Below the pieces are notes generated by a model. That model saw nothing but the letters and a program-made list of their open reading frames with translations, was not told where the DNA came from and did not search any database. Shown here piece by piece: positions 54,309 through 64,000 of a DNA stretch of 64,000 bases. Position numbers and translations under genes: made by a program. The first letter of the stretch is position 1. Every line of letters begins with the position of its first letter. Origin of the DNA: Ananas comosus (lineage: Eukaryota > Streptophyta > Magnoliopsida > Poales > Bromeliaceae); NCBI RefSeq assembly GCF_001540865.1, contig NW_017893392.1, positions 21,149-85,148 on the forward strand. The letters run 5' to 3'.

Positions 54309-55635
54309 TGTAACATAGTGAATTTTGATATAAAAGTAAAAATAAATAAAAATAGTGTGAGATGCTATTTTTATTGGATTTAGAGAAGTAAAATATAAGT
54401 CGAAAATGACTTGTGCTGAAATCGGAATTAAAACAGAAGATTTAGAAATTTTCTGTGAGAAACGGAACTGATATTTTAGCAGAAAATGCACAGTGTCAGA
54501 AAATTATAAAAGCTAGAGAATATGTCAGAATTATTTTTATGAGATTAGATTTAAAGTTTCATATCATTCTGACACCCGGAAGGTGGAAAATAAAATCCGA
54601 CTGCTATCTGCTAGAGATTACAGTTCGGTAGAGCTTTCGATAACCAAACAGGATCGAAACTGAAAGATTAAAATTTTTTCGTCAAGTTAAGTAAAACCGA
54701 GCCTAACTATCAAATTTGAGCTCAAACAGACATTCAGAAGGACAGGCGAAAAATATCTGTACCTGAGTTGCTAAACTGAATGTAAATTGTGCAATGTTGA
54801 GGGGCTATTTGAAAAAGGGATTTTGACCCCTCTTTCCTCCTCCCTCCTCAACCGTGCAGCACACACACACCACACACACACACATGGTGAGGGAGAGAGA
54901 AACCTCCCTTTCTCTCTCTAAATATATCCCTCCTCTCTCTAGATTTTTCTCCCAAAATTGGAGGGTTGGTGGAGATTGAAGCAAAGAAGGTGGAGCTTCA
55001 TCTTCTTCATCTTCTTCCTTGTGTTGGGGTAAGTTCTTGAGGTAAGCTTCATGAACCTTAATAGTAGATCTTTAGAGCTTTATTTATATGCTCTAGGAAT
55101 GGGTTTAGAGGACTCCCTAGGTGATATCAACATGTTATTTGCTTGAATCATGAATCAATTTGGAGGTTTATTGCAATAGTAGCATGTTAGGGTTCAAAAA
55201 TGGGATTTTTCTTTGTGTTAGGATTTGATTTAAATTAACCGTATACGAACCTAATTGCTAGGTATACGAACGCGTTGGCGAAGTCGGTTCGGTGATTCGT
55301 CGAGCCTACGCGAAGATATTGGCGAAAAGGGGCGTTTTGGCTTCGTTTCCGCCTGGAGGGCCGAGGCGACGTCCAAAAATCACGAGAATGAATCCGGAGT
55401 ATCGTAGCATCAAGTTATAGACCTTTAATTTTCGGATTGCGGATTGGTGGCCGTTTGGTGGTCGAGTGCGAGTTCGGGCTGAACCGGGCAACGAGTGCCG
55501 CGGGAGGATGATTGCAAGTGACTACAAGCAATCGAAACGCGATAATAGGTGGGTTGTGCTCACCGAAGCGATTAAGTCACTTCCATGCCAAAGAGTAGTG
55601 TGTCGTCATTGATGCATGTGATGATAGCCAATTGT

Positions 55636-55860
55636 AAAGAAAAGAATGCATAAGTAAATGCTAAATGAATGCATAAGTAAATGTTAAATGAATGCATGAG
55701 TAGATGCTAAATGAATGCATGAGTAGATGCTAAATGAATGCATGAGTAAATGCTAAATGAATGCATAAGTAAATGCTAAATGAATGCATGAGTAAATGCT
55801 AAATGAATGCATGAGTAGATGCTAAATGAATGCATAAGTAAATGTTAAATGAAAGCATGA
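55636..55860 (+). repeat. 23-bp tandem repeat in M'
   Basis: About nine to ten copies of ATGCATGAGTAAATGCTAA ATGA with G/A variation (GAGTAGAT, AAGTAAAT). It grades into looser ATGCTAAATGAATG repeats up to 56060. LTR M has only scattered ATGCTAG motifs at this place, so the array expanded recently. Confidence 0.85.
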
Positions 55861-56599
55861 TTCAGATAGATGCTAATAAAGAATGCATAAGTTATGCTAA
55901 GTGAATGTATAAGATATATGCTAATTGGGTATGCATAATATGCTAAATGAATGCATAGATTATATGCTAAATAAATGTATAAGATGTATGCTAAGGAATA
56001 CATGGGATATATACTAATGATGAATGCATGATACATTTATGTTAATAAAGAATGCATGAGACATGTTGATTATCATTGAATGATAAAGACATAGGCATGA
56101 GTAAGCATAAACGGTATGTATGCCTAGATGTAAATATCAACTAAGAATCCTAGGTATGGACAACTAAGAAAATGTGAACATTGTGTGGCATGTTAATTAA
56201 GAGTCCTAAGTGTGATTAATTAGGATGACAAGTACTGTGAATGGCATTGAAACCTAGTGTCAGGGAACATAGGTGTATGATGAGTGGCATTGAACCTAAT
56301 GACATTGAACATAGGTTGGGAATGGAACCTAGAGTTAAGTAAACCTAGGTTATGAATATAGTGACATTGAACCTAAAGTCAAATGAATCTAGATAGTAAA
56401 GAACATTGAACCTAGTGTTAATGAACCTAGGCTATGAGCATAGAGGCAACGAACCTAATGTATTAAACTTAGGTTGAGTGAAGGCTTGGACCTAGATAGG
56501 TCGATACTATAGGGTGAGACCAACCCTGGAGTTGTGAAAGTGGATTTCGGAATCCCGGCTTCAAGTGCAGCGGCTGCTAGAGCAGCAAATGAGCTCAAT

Positions 56600-56830
56600 A
56601 GTTCTTAGCCGCGGGTGCGTGTGGCATATTCCCCTCCTACCGGAAGAACTTCGAGGATTGTAATTGAGCAAGATTCTGGGCCGCGGGTGCGTGTGGCATA
56701 TTCCCCTCCCATCGGAAGAATCTGAAATCGCTAGGGTGCGTGTGGCATATTCCCCTCCCTGTCGGGGGTCTTGGGCCGCGGGTGCGTGTGGCATATTCCC
56801 CTCCCACCGGGAAGATCCCTGACCATGAGT
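56600..56830 (+). repeat. Minisatellite in M'
   Basis: Four to five copies of GCCGCGGGTGCGTGTGGCAT followed by ATTCCCCTCCCACCGGAAGA, homologous to the array in M. Confidence 0.72.
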
Positions 56831-57863
56831 GTACGCAGCTCTGGGCGACCCATTGGGCGATAGGGTTTGTTGATTGAAAGCTGAGGCGTATGTGAGAGTT
56901 CCTTCACCTCGAGCCGAACAAAGTGCGGATTATCCGCAGTTGATTGACTCAAGACCGAGTCGAGTGGCATAGTTGGCTAAGATAAAGTAACCTTAGGAAA
57001 GAATAGCAAATGTGTATAATATGGCTAAGGTGTGAGTACCCTTAGTAGTGAATAAAGAATAAAGAATAAAGAACGGCTAATGTTAAAGTATAGCAATAAT
57101 AAAGAATGGCTAGAAATAAAGAATGGCTAGTAGTAAGCAATGGCTAGCATTAGAAAACGGCTAGCATTAAAGAATGAATAACGAATAGCGATAAAGAATG
57201 GCAAATGATTGAGAGTAGAATCAATTAATCTACTTGCATGAGTTGCATGATTCACATATTGCATATCGTGAGGCATGAACATGATAATTGTTAGTTGCAT
57301 GAATTATATATCTGTGGATATTTGTTGGACTAACATGTTTGCAGTGTCTCCTTTGGACTTGGTGGGTCGAGCTTTTTCCTTGGGGGGTCGTACCCACTGG
57401 AAACTATGAACAATAGTTCTCACCCCCGTGTTATTTTTGGGGGTACAGGTTCACACGTGAGCAGCGCGGCGGCCCGAGGTAAGGGCGTAGCTCCGTAGAT
57501 AGCGCCCTACCACTGAGACCAGAGATAGCAATACCCTGAGTCGACTACTTAGGGATGTAAAAGAACAATGCTGTAATAGTTGTGTTAAATCAGATTGTAT
57601 TTGGAAGTAAGAATCTAGTTAATGTAATGTAAAATGTGAACTGAGACGAATGCTTGTAATAGTATAGTCGTGTAATGTTTTTGATACCTTCCTTATGCAA
57701 TCTTTGTTGTATGCCCTTCCTTGTTGGAACCTCGTGCATTGTATGATTGTGACGCCTTGAACGTACAGGAGAGACTCTATCCGCGGTACAGAAAAAATCC
57801 TGTCTGTTCGGCGGTCTGTTGGCGTGCCCGAACCGGCCAAAAAGACGAGCTCGGGGCGTCACA

Positions 57864-59579
57864 TAGATAGGTAGATAGATATGTGAAAGCAGTAACGACA
57901 TAGTAAGAAGGCTACACTACTATGCCCAAATCATATACAGTGTATGCATGCATAACGTGATAGGTAATCAGCTGACATGCTATTATGTCCAGGAAGTAAT
58001 GCTATTCTCTTATTCATCCAATCTCTTGGCTTACCCGAAGGTTCGCCCACGACTCACATTGCCATCTCATAAGGTAAGAAGACTCAACTCGCTCAACAAA
58101 CCCGAGACCGTCTGCGGGACCCCATAAGGCTATCCCTCGGGACCCCATAAGGCTATCCCTCGTGTGACAAACTCCGGAGCGCACGCTTGTGTGGAGTGAC
58201 CACCACAAACTCTGAACAGACATGTGAGTATGATCCAGTCCTCTAAACTCGAGGATACCCTATCCACTAGGGCTAATAGTCACTCGGGAATCCACCTATC
58301 CCAATGTTCATATGCAAGTGTTTAACTAAACTAAGTTCTTGTTCAATGACTCATCACTAGGGAATCCGCCTATCCCTAATTCACACGTTAGAGTGTCACT
58401 CTACACTAAGTTGTATGCCACTCGTTCTGTTGTCATTTGTTAGTTACAAGCCACTCGTTATGTCTTTATCAAACCATCGAGTCCATCTCTTTTCTCAGCA
58501 CTATAGGATTCAATGTCTCGACCGAATCCTTATCTATCTACTATATCAAGCATTCAACTCACACTATGATATCATCTAGGAAGGCATAAGGAAATGGCAA
58601 TGCACATATTATCCTACCATGCATATATGTAAGAGATGCAAGATTTCAATGCACTAAGACATAAAGAGGAGCCCGGTTGCTTCGGGATGACACCACCGAC
58701 CTTCTGGCATTGTCACGATTCTAGAAATGCGATTCGGTGATTTTACGACGTCGTCTCGGCCTCCCAGGCGAAAACGAAGCTCGGAAGTTCCTATTTGCCG
58801 ATAACTTTGCACAGGTTCGACGAATCGTCGAGCTGACTTCGCCTGCGCGACCAAAAGCCTATCAATTAGGTTTACACATGATCTAATTAGATCAAACTCT
58901 TACTTTTAGCAAGACCCTATTTTGGAGCCCTAGATTGCTACTGATGCAAAATATTCCAACAAAACCCTAGATTCTTGCATTAATTATCTATTAGGCACGT
59001 TAGAGTACCATCTAACCCATTTCTAGAACAAATAAGGTTAACCCTAGAAAACTACCATGGTTGAGCTTAGAAGCTTACCTCTCCAAGCTTGCTCCTAGCC
59101 AAGGAGGAAGGAGAAGAAGAAGAAAACCCTTCTCTTGATCTTGATCTCCTCCAACTTCTCCTCCTTCTTCACCTTCTAGAGAGAGAGGAAGAGAGTTTAA
59201 AGAGAGAGAGGGAGTTAGGTTTAGGGGTAGGTGCGAGGAAAGTGAGAGAGAAGAGAAAGGTCACACTCAACTTAACCCCACACATGCACAAATGCTAGAA
59301 ACCCCCTCCACAATGCAAGTTATGCACAGCCCAACCCAGGGCATTTTCGGGTACGGGGACCAGTCTGTCCCTAGAGGGACCGGTCCCTGAGAGCAACTTT
59401 GCGGGCAGAGTAATTCTACCAATTTTACGCGTACGGGGACCGGTCCCCTCCCCCTGAGGGACCGGACACTGAGAGCAAAAGTGGTGCGCAGTAATTTTCT
59501 ACCACACACCAAACTTACGAGAATCGGTCCCTCCCACCAGGGACCAGTCCCCGAGAGCAAATTCAGGTATTCTAAGGTT
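57864..59579 (-). mobile_element. LTR A, part 3 of 3, start missing
   Basis: A continues after M' with a 24-bp duplication GGGACCCCATAAGGCTATCC (58113-58161), the conserved core (58850-58808), the donor-like GAGGTAAG (59081-59074), and a leader (59100-59250). A GGACCGGTCC array (59357-59555) follows. It ends at about 59,579 inside U3 without an LTR start; the sequence then turns into plus-strand LTR B. Confidence 0.72.
59357..59555. promoter_or_regulatory. GGACCGGTCC palindrome array in A
   Basis: Six copies or variants, paired, each pair after TACGGGGACC or ACGAGAATCGG and closed by CGAGAGCAA. Three repeat modules of about 65-70 bp are visible. Confidence 0.68.
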
Positions 59580-61287
59580 TCGAAAAAGGGCTTTTGATCA
59601 TAGTTGGGTTTGATCTAAACTAAACCTATGTAAACTTAATTGAAGGTAAAACCGACACTGTGGGCAAATCGAATTTACGAGCGTGCGGCGAGTCGTTGAA
59701 GAAAAGTACAGTTTTCGGTTCGTTTGCATGGGGTCAAGCCGAAACTGCGTTCATAAATTGCGAGACTAGGATTCTAGCACCGCGGCATCACCAGAAGGTG
59801 GCGGGTGCTATCCGAAGCAGTTGAACTTTTTTCTATGTCCAAGTTGTATTGTTGATCATACATTTCATATATTGTTATCATACATTATAGGATATGTTGG
59901 ATAGTTATATTTCAATTCCTTGCATGCTTCTAATGTAGAAATAGAAATGTGAGTTGGACACATGATCTAATGGATGCATGAGGATTGGATCTTGTCATGG
60001 AACCCTATAGTGCTAAAGAACAAAATATGAACTTGAACGTGTAAATTACATAGAAGAGTGGCATTTGGACTAGTGTAGTACAGACACTATGACATGAATA
60101 TAAGGATAGAAGAATTCCCGAGTTGTTGTTATATGACTTATGAAACTAGTGTAGTAGAAACACTATGACATGTTTTGGGATTAGTGTAGCAGAAACACTA
60201 TGACATGAACATAGGGATAGAAGATTTCCCGAGTTGTCGATTTGTGACATTTGGAACTTGCGCGGCAGAAGCACTATAACCCTGGCAGAAGGGGTTATCC
60301 TCAAATTGAACTTGTGCGGCAGAAGCACTATAACCTTGGCAGAAGGGGTTATCCTCAAGTTGAGAGGAATTGATCATACTCACATAGTCTGTTCTAGCTT
60401 GGTGGTGGTCGCTCGACCCAAGTAGTGAGCTCCGGAGTTATCACACAATGGGTTAACGATGTAATTACCGAGCAGGCGGTCTCGGGTGTGCGTAGCGCAC
60501 AGTCTCCTCACCTATGGGATTTGAGATGTGAGTCGGGGCGTAACCTTCGGGTTAGCCAAGATGATTGGGTGACAAGTATATAAATAGCATAGTAGATTTT
60601 GTATTCATACCATGATGTGAGACATAATGACATGTTAGTAGAATTCATAGCTATGTCCATATCTTTATCCATGATGTTGTTGAAGCATATTAGCATGATA
60701 GTTGGTTCACTGCTAAGTAGATACTTCATTTGTATCATGTTGATTGAGGCATAGTAGTATGATAGCAGATTTCATCACTATGTTAACAGATTTTATTATT
60801 CCATTATATCTCTACTTATGTCTGCTTAGACCTAGTGGGAAGATCGGCGGAGTCGGCAGCCGAACCTATTGGGAACTATTATTAGTTCTCATCCCACTTT
60901 GTTACAGGGCCGAGCTTGAGCGGACCGAGCGAGGATCATGGTAACGGCATAGCGTCCTAGCTAGTTAGTAGCCTCCATTATGCATTAGAAAATCATGTAT
61001 AGTTGAGAGACATGATGTATATTGGGTGAGGTTACTTTTGGAGAGTTGTATGTATTTTGGGATGAACATGTAAATGGTTGAATGATGAATGCAATAGTTA
61101 GCTTTCTCTCTTTTACTCTTGCTTGTATTGTACTCGCAATGATTCATGTATGTTGTTATGTTTACCTGGGCAACTAAATGTACATGATCCTTGTTGTTGA
61201 GCCTTGGGCGGACAGAGGAGGTTCTATCCGTTCGGCGTCTGTTGGACGTGCCCAAACCGACCAAATTGGCGGTTGCGAGGTGTGACT
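59580..61287 (+). mobile_element. LTR B, truncated at its start
   Basis: It begins in the body (AAGGGCTTTTGATC.., then CGAGCGTGCGGCGAGTCGTTG at 59679), so U3, promoter and donor-like site are absent. It carries a two-copy repeat (60250-60362), the hairpin GAACTATTATTAGTTC (60873-60888), the acceptor-like TTTGTTACAG ending at 60907, and U5 with GTTCTATCCGTTCGGCGTCTG. It ends GAGGTGTGAC near 61286 against the pol fragment. Confidence 0.75.
60250..60362 (+). repeat. Two-copy repeat in LTR B
   Basis: A unit of about 57 bp, GGCAGAAGCACTATAACC then TGGCAGAAGGGGTTATCCTC, is repeated once. ATAACC..GGTTAT within each unit can pair. Same LTR position as the other minisatellites. Confidence 0.7.
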
Positions 61288-62089
61288 GAATTATCAGATC
61301 ATAATCCTTGAGCAACTCCAGCCGTATGCGTTGCCTCAAGTTTAATTCTTTCTGAGTAAGTAAATACTTCAAACTCTTATGATCGGTGTATACCTCGCAC
61401 CGGTCGCCATATAGATAATGACGCAATAGCTTTAATGCAAAAACTACGGCTGCCAACTCTAAATCATATGTGGGGTAATTCTTTTCATAATCTTTTAACT
61501 GACGAAAAGCATAAGCAATCACTTTTTCGTTTTGCATCAAAATATATCCCAATCCATTCACCGACGCATCACAGTAGATTACATAATCCACTCTAGTAAC
61601 TAGCAGTGCCAAAATCGGCATGGTCGTTAACCTTTCTTTCAATTCCTGAAAACTTCTTTCGCACAGCTCATTCCACACAAATTAGCACCTTTATGTGTAA
61701 GCTGTGTGAGGGGAGTAGACAATTTAGCAAATCCTTTTACGAACCTCCAATAGTATCCTGCTAGACCAAGAAAACTCCGAATCTCAGCAACACTAGTCGG
61801 TTTAGGCCATTCCTTGATTGTTTCAATTTTCTTAGGGTCTACAGCTATCCCAGCCTCTGAAATCACATGTCCCAGGAATGCTACCTCCCGAAACTAAAAT
61901 TCATATTTCTTCAGCTTGGCAAAGAGCTTCTTTTTCCGAAGTACTTGCAACACCAATCTCAAATGATGTTCATGCTCCTCGTCACTTCGGGAATAGATCA
62001 AAATATCATCGATGAATACTTCAACAAACCTGTCCAAGTAAGGCTTGAAAACACGGTTCATTAGATCCATGAAAGCTGTCGGGGCATTA
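61288..62089 (-). pseudogene. pol: Gypsy reverse transcriptase-RNase H fragment
   Basis: This would copy element RNA into DNA and degrade the template. Read leftward from 62089: [19 protein letters not shown], then [10 protein letters not shown] (62019-61990) with the catalytic Asp pair, and a stop (TAG) after KKYEF where Trp is usual. [21 protein letters not shown], and a one-base loss near 61,680 (between THKGAN and WNELC) follow. The RNase H region has YCDAS (first Asp), [12 protein letters not shown] (Glu), and [20 protein letters not shown] (second Asp), ending at KDYDLIIQ. Fingers upstream of the palm, and integrase, are missing. The right edge is cut by LTR C and the left edge by LTR B. 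Best-preserved pol in the window. Confidence 0.93.
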
Positions 62090-63568
62090 TGTTAGGAAGT
62101 GAATTCTCGAAATCCGAGGATTTGACTTCATTTAGAATCGACTGATCGTCGAGTGTGTAAGCTTCGGAAAGTCCGAAGGGGATTATAATGCCTAAAGTGC
62201 ATCAAGGAAGAGTCCGCGAGAGCACCAGTGCGAAATCTGCAGTGGAGTAGAAATGCTCTCGGGCACCGGTCCCCGGCAGGGAGGGACCGGTCCTATCAGG
62301 CTGGGCTGCGGGGATCCTCGAGGCGACCGGTCCCTGGTGGGGGAAGACCGGTCCCCGAACGTTGGTCCAACGAGAACAGCCGAAGATTGGCTAAGTTCCG
62401 AAAATCCAACTCTCAGGAACCGGTCTCTCGGACAAGGATCGGTCTCCCGGGGACCGGTCTCTCGAACAAGGACTGGTTCCCGAACGCGAAATCCCTCTGC
62501 CCGAGATGGAATGCTCTCGGGGACCGGTCTCCCCGAGCTGGGACCGGTCCTTCAATACGAAAATGCCCAGTGAGGGCTGGTTCAGAGGATGAAAAGTTGA
62601 GGGGGCTATTTGCAAAATAGCCTTTATTAGAGGCTGGGGGACCTCTCTCTTTCTCTCATTGCTCTCTAACCCTCTCACACTCTTTCCCTCTCTCTCTCAA
62701 GAAAGAAAAGAAGGAGAAGAAGAAGGAAAAGAAGAAAAGAAAGGAAAAGAAGAAGAAAAGAAAGAAGAAGACAAAGAAGAAGAACAAGATCATATTCTTC
62801 TCTCTCTCCTTCAAGCTAGAGCAAGCTTGGAGCTTTGTGTAGAGGTAAGCTTCAAACCCATCCATGGTGGATTTCTTGAGATTCAGTTTTATTGCTTAGA
62901 AATGGTTCGAATGGAACCTAGAGGAGATAAATAGATAGTTCGGGCCCGCAATTGAAGCTCGCACCACGGATTTCCTTACCGTTGCTAACCTAGGGCACGG
63001 AATCGGGATTTTTGGAAATCTAGGATTTTGATATATTTTAATAGGTCGTAAACCAAATTGCTAGGTCACGGAACGCGTCGGCGAAGACGGTTCGTCGATA
63101 CGACGAGCGGGTGCGAAGATATCGCCGAATCAAGAGCTTAAGGGTTTAGATCGACCCGAGAAGTCGAGGCGTCAACCAAGGACTACGAAGTTGAGTTTTC
63201 TACTATTGCGGCATCACCAAGAGGTGGGTGGTGACCATCCCGAAGCAATCGGGTTCCTTTTTATGTCTTAGTACTTGAGATCTTGCATCCTGTTCACATG
63301 CATTGCAGGATAATTGTGTATCGCCTTTCCTTATGCTTTCTTAGCTGATATTATATTATGCATCAGTTGCTCGATATAGGGGATTGATGAGGATTGGGTC
63401 GTGACTTGTGATCCTATAGTGCAGCGGTGAAAAAACGATGCAATAGTTGAAACAAAAGAACGAGTGGCATCTAGTGTTAATTAAACAAAGAACGAGTGGC
63501 ATGTGTGAGTCGTAGCGTATATGAAACCCATTGACTATAGTGGTAGTAACCCTAGAGGACAGGGCACC
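62090..63568 (+). mobile_element. LTR C, interrupted by D
   Basis: The start TGTTAGGAAGTGAATTCTCG (G/R family) interrupts the RT fragment. The GGACCGGTCC array (62263-62562), the GA-rich leader (62690-62790), and the donor-like AGAG|GTAAGC (GT at 62865-62866 by my count of the line at 62821, i.e. just before CTTCAAACCC) follow. Cores are at 63070-63125 and 63218-63260. It continues beyond D, off the window. Confidence 0.8.
62263..62562. promoter_or_regulatory. GGACCGGTCC palindrome array in C
   Basis: Ten or more copies or variants (GGACCGGTCC, GAACCGGTCTC, GGATCGGTC), in pairs, each cluster preceded by CTCTCGGG. The longest array in the window. Confidence 0.72.
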
Positions 63569-64000
63569 TGTAATATACCGAAAATTCGAAAAATAAATAT
63601 CGAACTTTAGTCAAATTGACCAAAGTACGAGAATGGTGCACTTCGGAAAGTCCGAAGGTGTTAAAGTGATCGAAAGTGAGTTACGGGAGGTTTTCGAGAG
63701 CTAGAGAATCAAATTCTGCAAAACTGCAGTTTTTGAGCTCTCGGGGACCGGTCCCTGGTGGGAGAGACCGGTCCCCGAACGCGTGCAGAATGAGACAGCC
63801 GAAAAATCGGCTAAGTCCTAGAAGGACAGCTCTCGGGAACCGGTCTATGTCTGAGAGACCGGTCCCCCAGAGACCGGTCCCCCTAGGAGAGACCGGATGC
63901 ATCGCGCGCAGCAGCTCTGGCCGCGCTGGGAGAGCTCTCGGAGACCGGTCCCTAGTCGGGGAGACCGGTCCCCGAGCCCGAAAACTGCCCAGTCCAGGCA
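63569..64000 (+). mobile_element. LTR D, F/S-family, cut by the window end
   Basis: The start TGTAATATACCGAAAATTCG, then GTCAAATTGACCAAAG and CTTCGGAAAGTCCGAAGG (a perfect hairpin), match S at 32791-32890. The palindrome array begins at about 63745 and continues to the edge. Confidence 0.82.
63745..63984. promoter_or_regulatory. GGACCGGTCC palindrome array in D
   Basis: About nine copies (63748, 63768, 63840, 63860, 63873, 63890, 63943, 63965 and variants), showing what the F/S-family array looks like when intact. S keeps only the first copy before its lone N. Confidence 0.7.

Larger units (their letters stand above)
54309..57863 (+). mobile_element. Solo LTR M', 3,555 bp, TSD TAGAT
   Basis: It runs from TGTAACATAGTGAATTTTGA to GCTCGGGGCGTCACA. 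TAGAT is duplicated at 54304-54308 and 57864-57868, and A continues on both sides. The layout follows M: TATA region near 54820, a CA/CT leader, donor-like CTTGAG|GTAAGC (GT at 55042), and cores (55268-55322, 55545-55590). A 23-bp tandem array, CCTAGG boxes, a near-perfect GGATTTCGGAATCC (56542-56555), a minisatellite (56600-56830), a hairpin pair and TACAG ending at 57448 follow. No gene. Confidence 0.94.

Noticed and set aside
1..64000. An unknown defence system or gene cluster
   Set aside because: All recognisable coding sequence is gag or pol of LTR retrotransposons. Nothing here supports another system.

Overview
This window is plant nuclear DNA, intergenic, and consists almost entirely of nested LTR retrotransposons. 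The signs are a Ty1/copia gag with a CCHC knuckle, several Ty3/gypsy gag-pol remnants, primer-binding sites that match the plant initiator-Met tRNA end (TGGTATCAGAGC), a CACTA-type terminus, a tRNA-derived Au-like SINE, and many long LTRs (2.4-4.1 kb) ending in GGGGCGTGACA. I see no host gene, rRNA, tRNA gene or CRISPR array. I cannot name the species; a monocot is plausible but unproven.

Layout. (1) 1-10.8 kb is a stack of minus-strand insertions cut by the window edge: a copia element (1-2776) in LTR I (2777-5250), in LTR J (5251-5888), in K-type repeats (5889-10709), then a scrap of LTR T. (2) 10.8-12.3 kb is a non-autonomous CACTA-like element carrying a SINE, cut by LTR L. (3) 12.3-29.5 kb is a plus-strand gypsy element P. 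Its 5' LTR (M) is split by a complete gypsy element N (14179-23065, TSD ATGAA) and by solo LTR O (23990-28097, TSD GCTAG). (4) 29.5-35.0 kb is LTR Q holding LTR R, which holds LTR S, which holds fragment U. (5) 35.7-59.6 kb is a minus-strand LTR A, split by solo LTR G (TSD GAGAG) and by solo LTR M' (54309-57863, TSD TAGAT). G itself holds LTR V and a decayed or badly sequenced gypsy element W, which contains LTR H. (6) 59.6-64 kb is a truncated LTR B, a minus-strand gypsy RT/RNase H fragment, and LTRs C and D running off the edge.

The LTRs fall into families named here by letter: F/S/D; G/R/C; I/H; M/M'/O; J/L/Q; N/V/U; K. Despite different ends, most share an internal plan: a U3 array of palindromes centred on ACCGGT, a TATA-like box, a pyrimidine- or GA-rich leader, an AG|GTAAG donor-like site, a long AT-rich body with family-specific minisatellites, a conserved pair of hairpins, an acceptor-like CAG, and a conserved U5. 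The most interesting reading is that these LTRs carry a conserved 5'-leader intron and a shared palindromic promoter module. That module also occurs in the copia LTR.

Sequence quality is uneven. A 25-N gap in N removes reverse transcriptase. The stretch after it (to about 22.34 kb), and roughly 37.5-51.8 kb, look like indel-rich uncorrected sequence.
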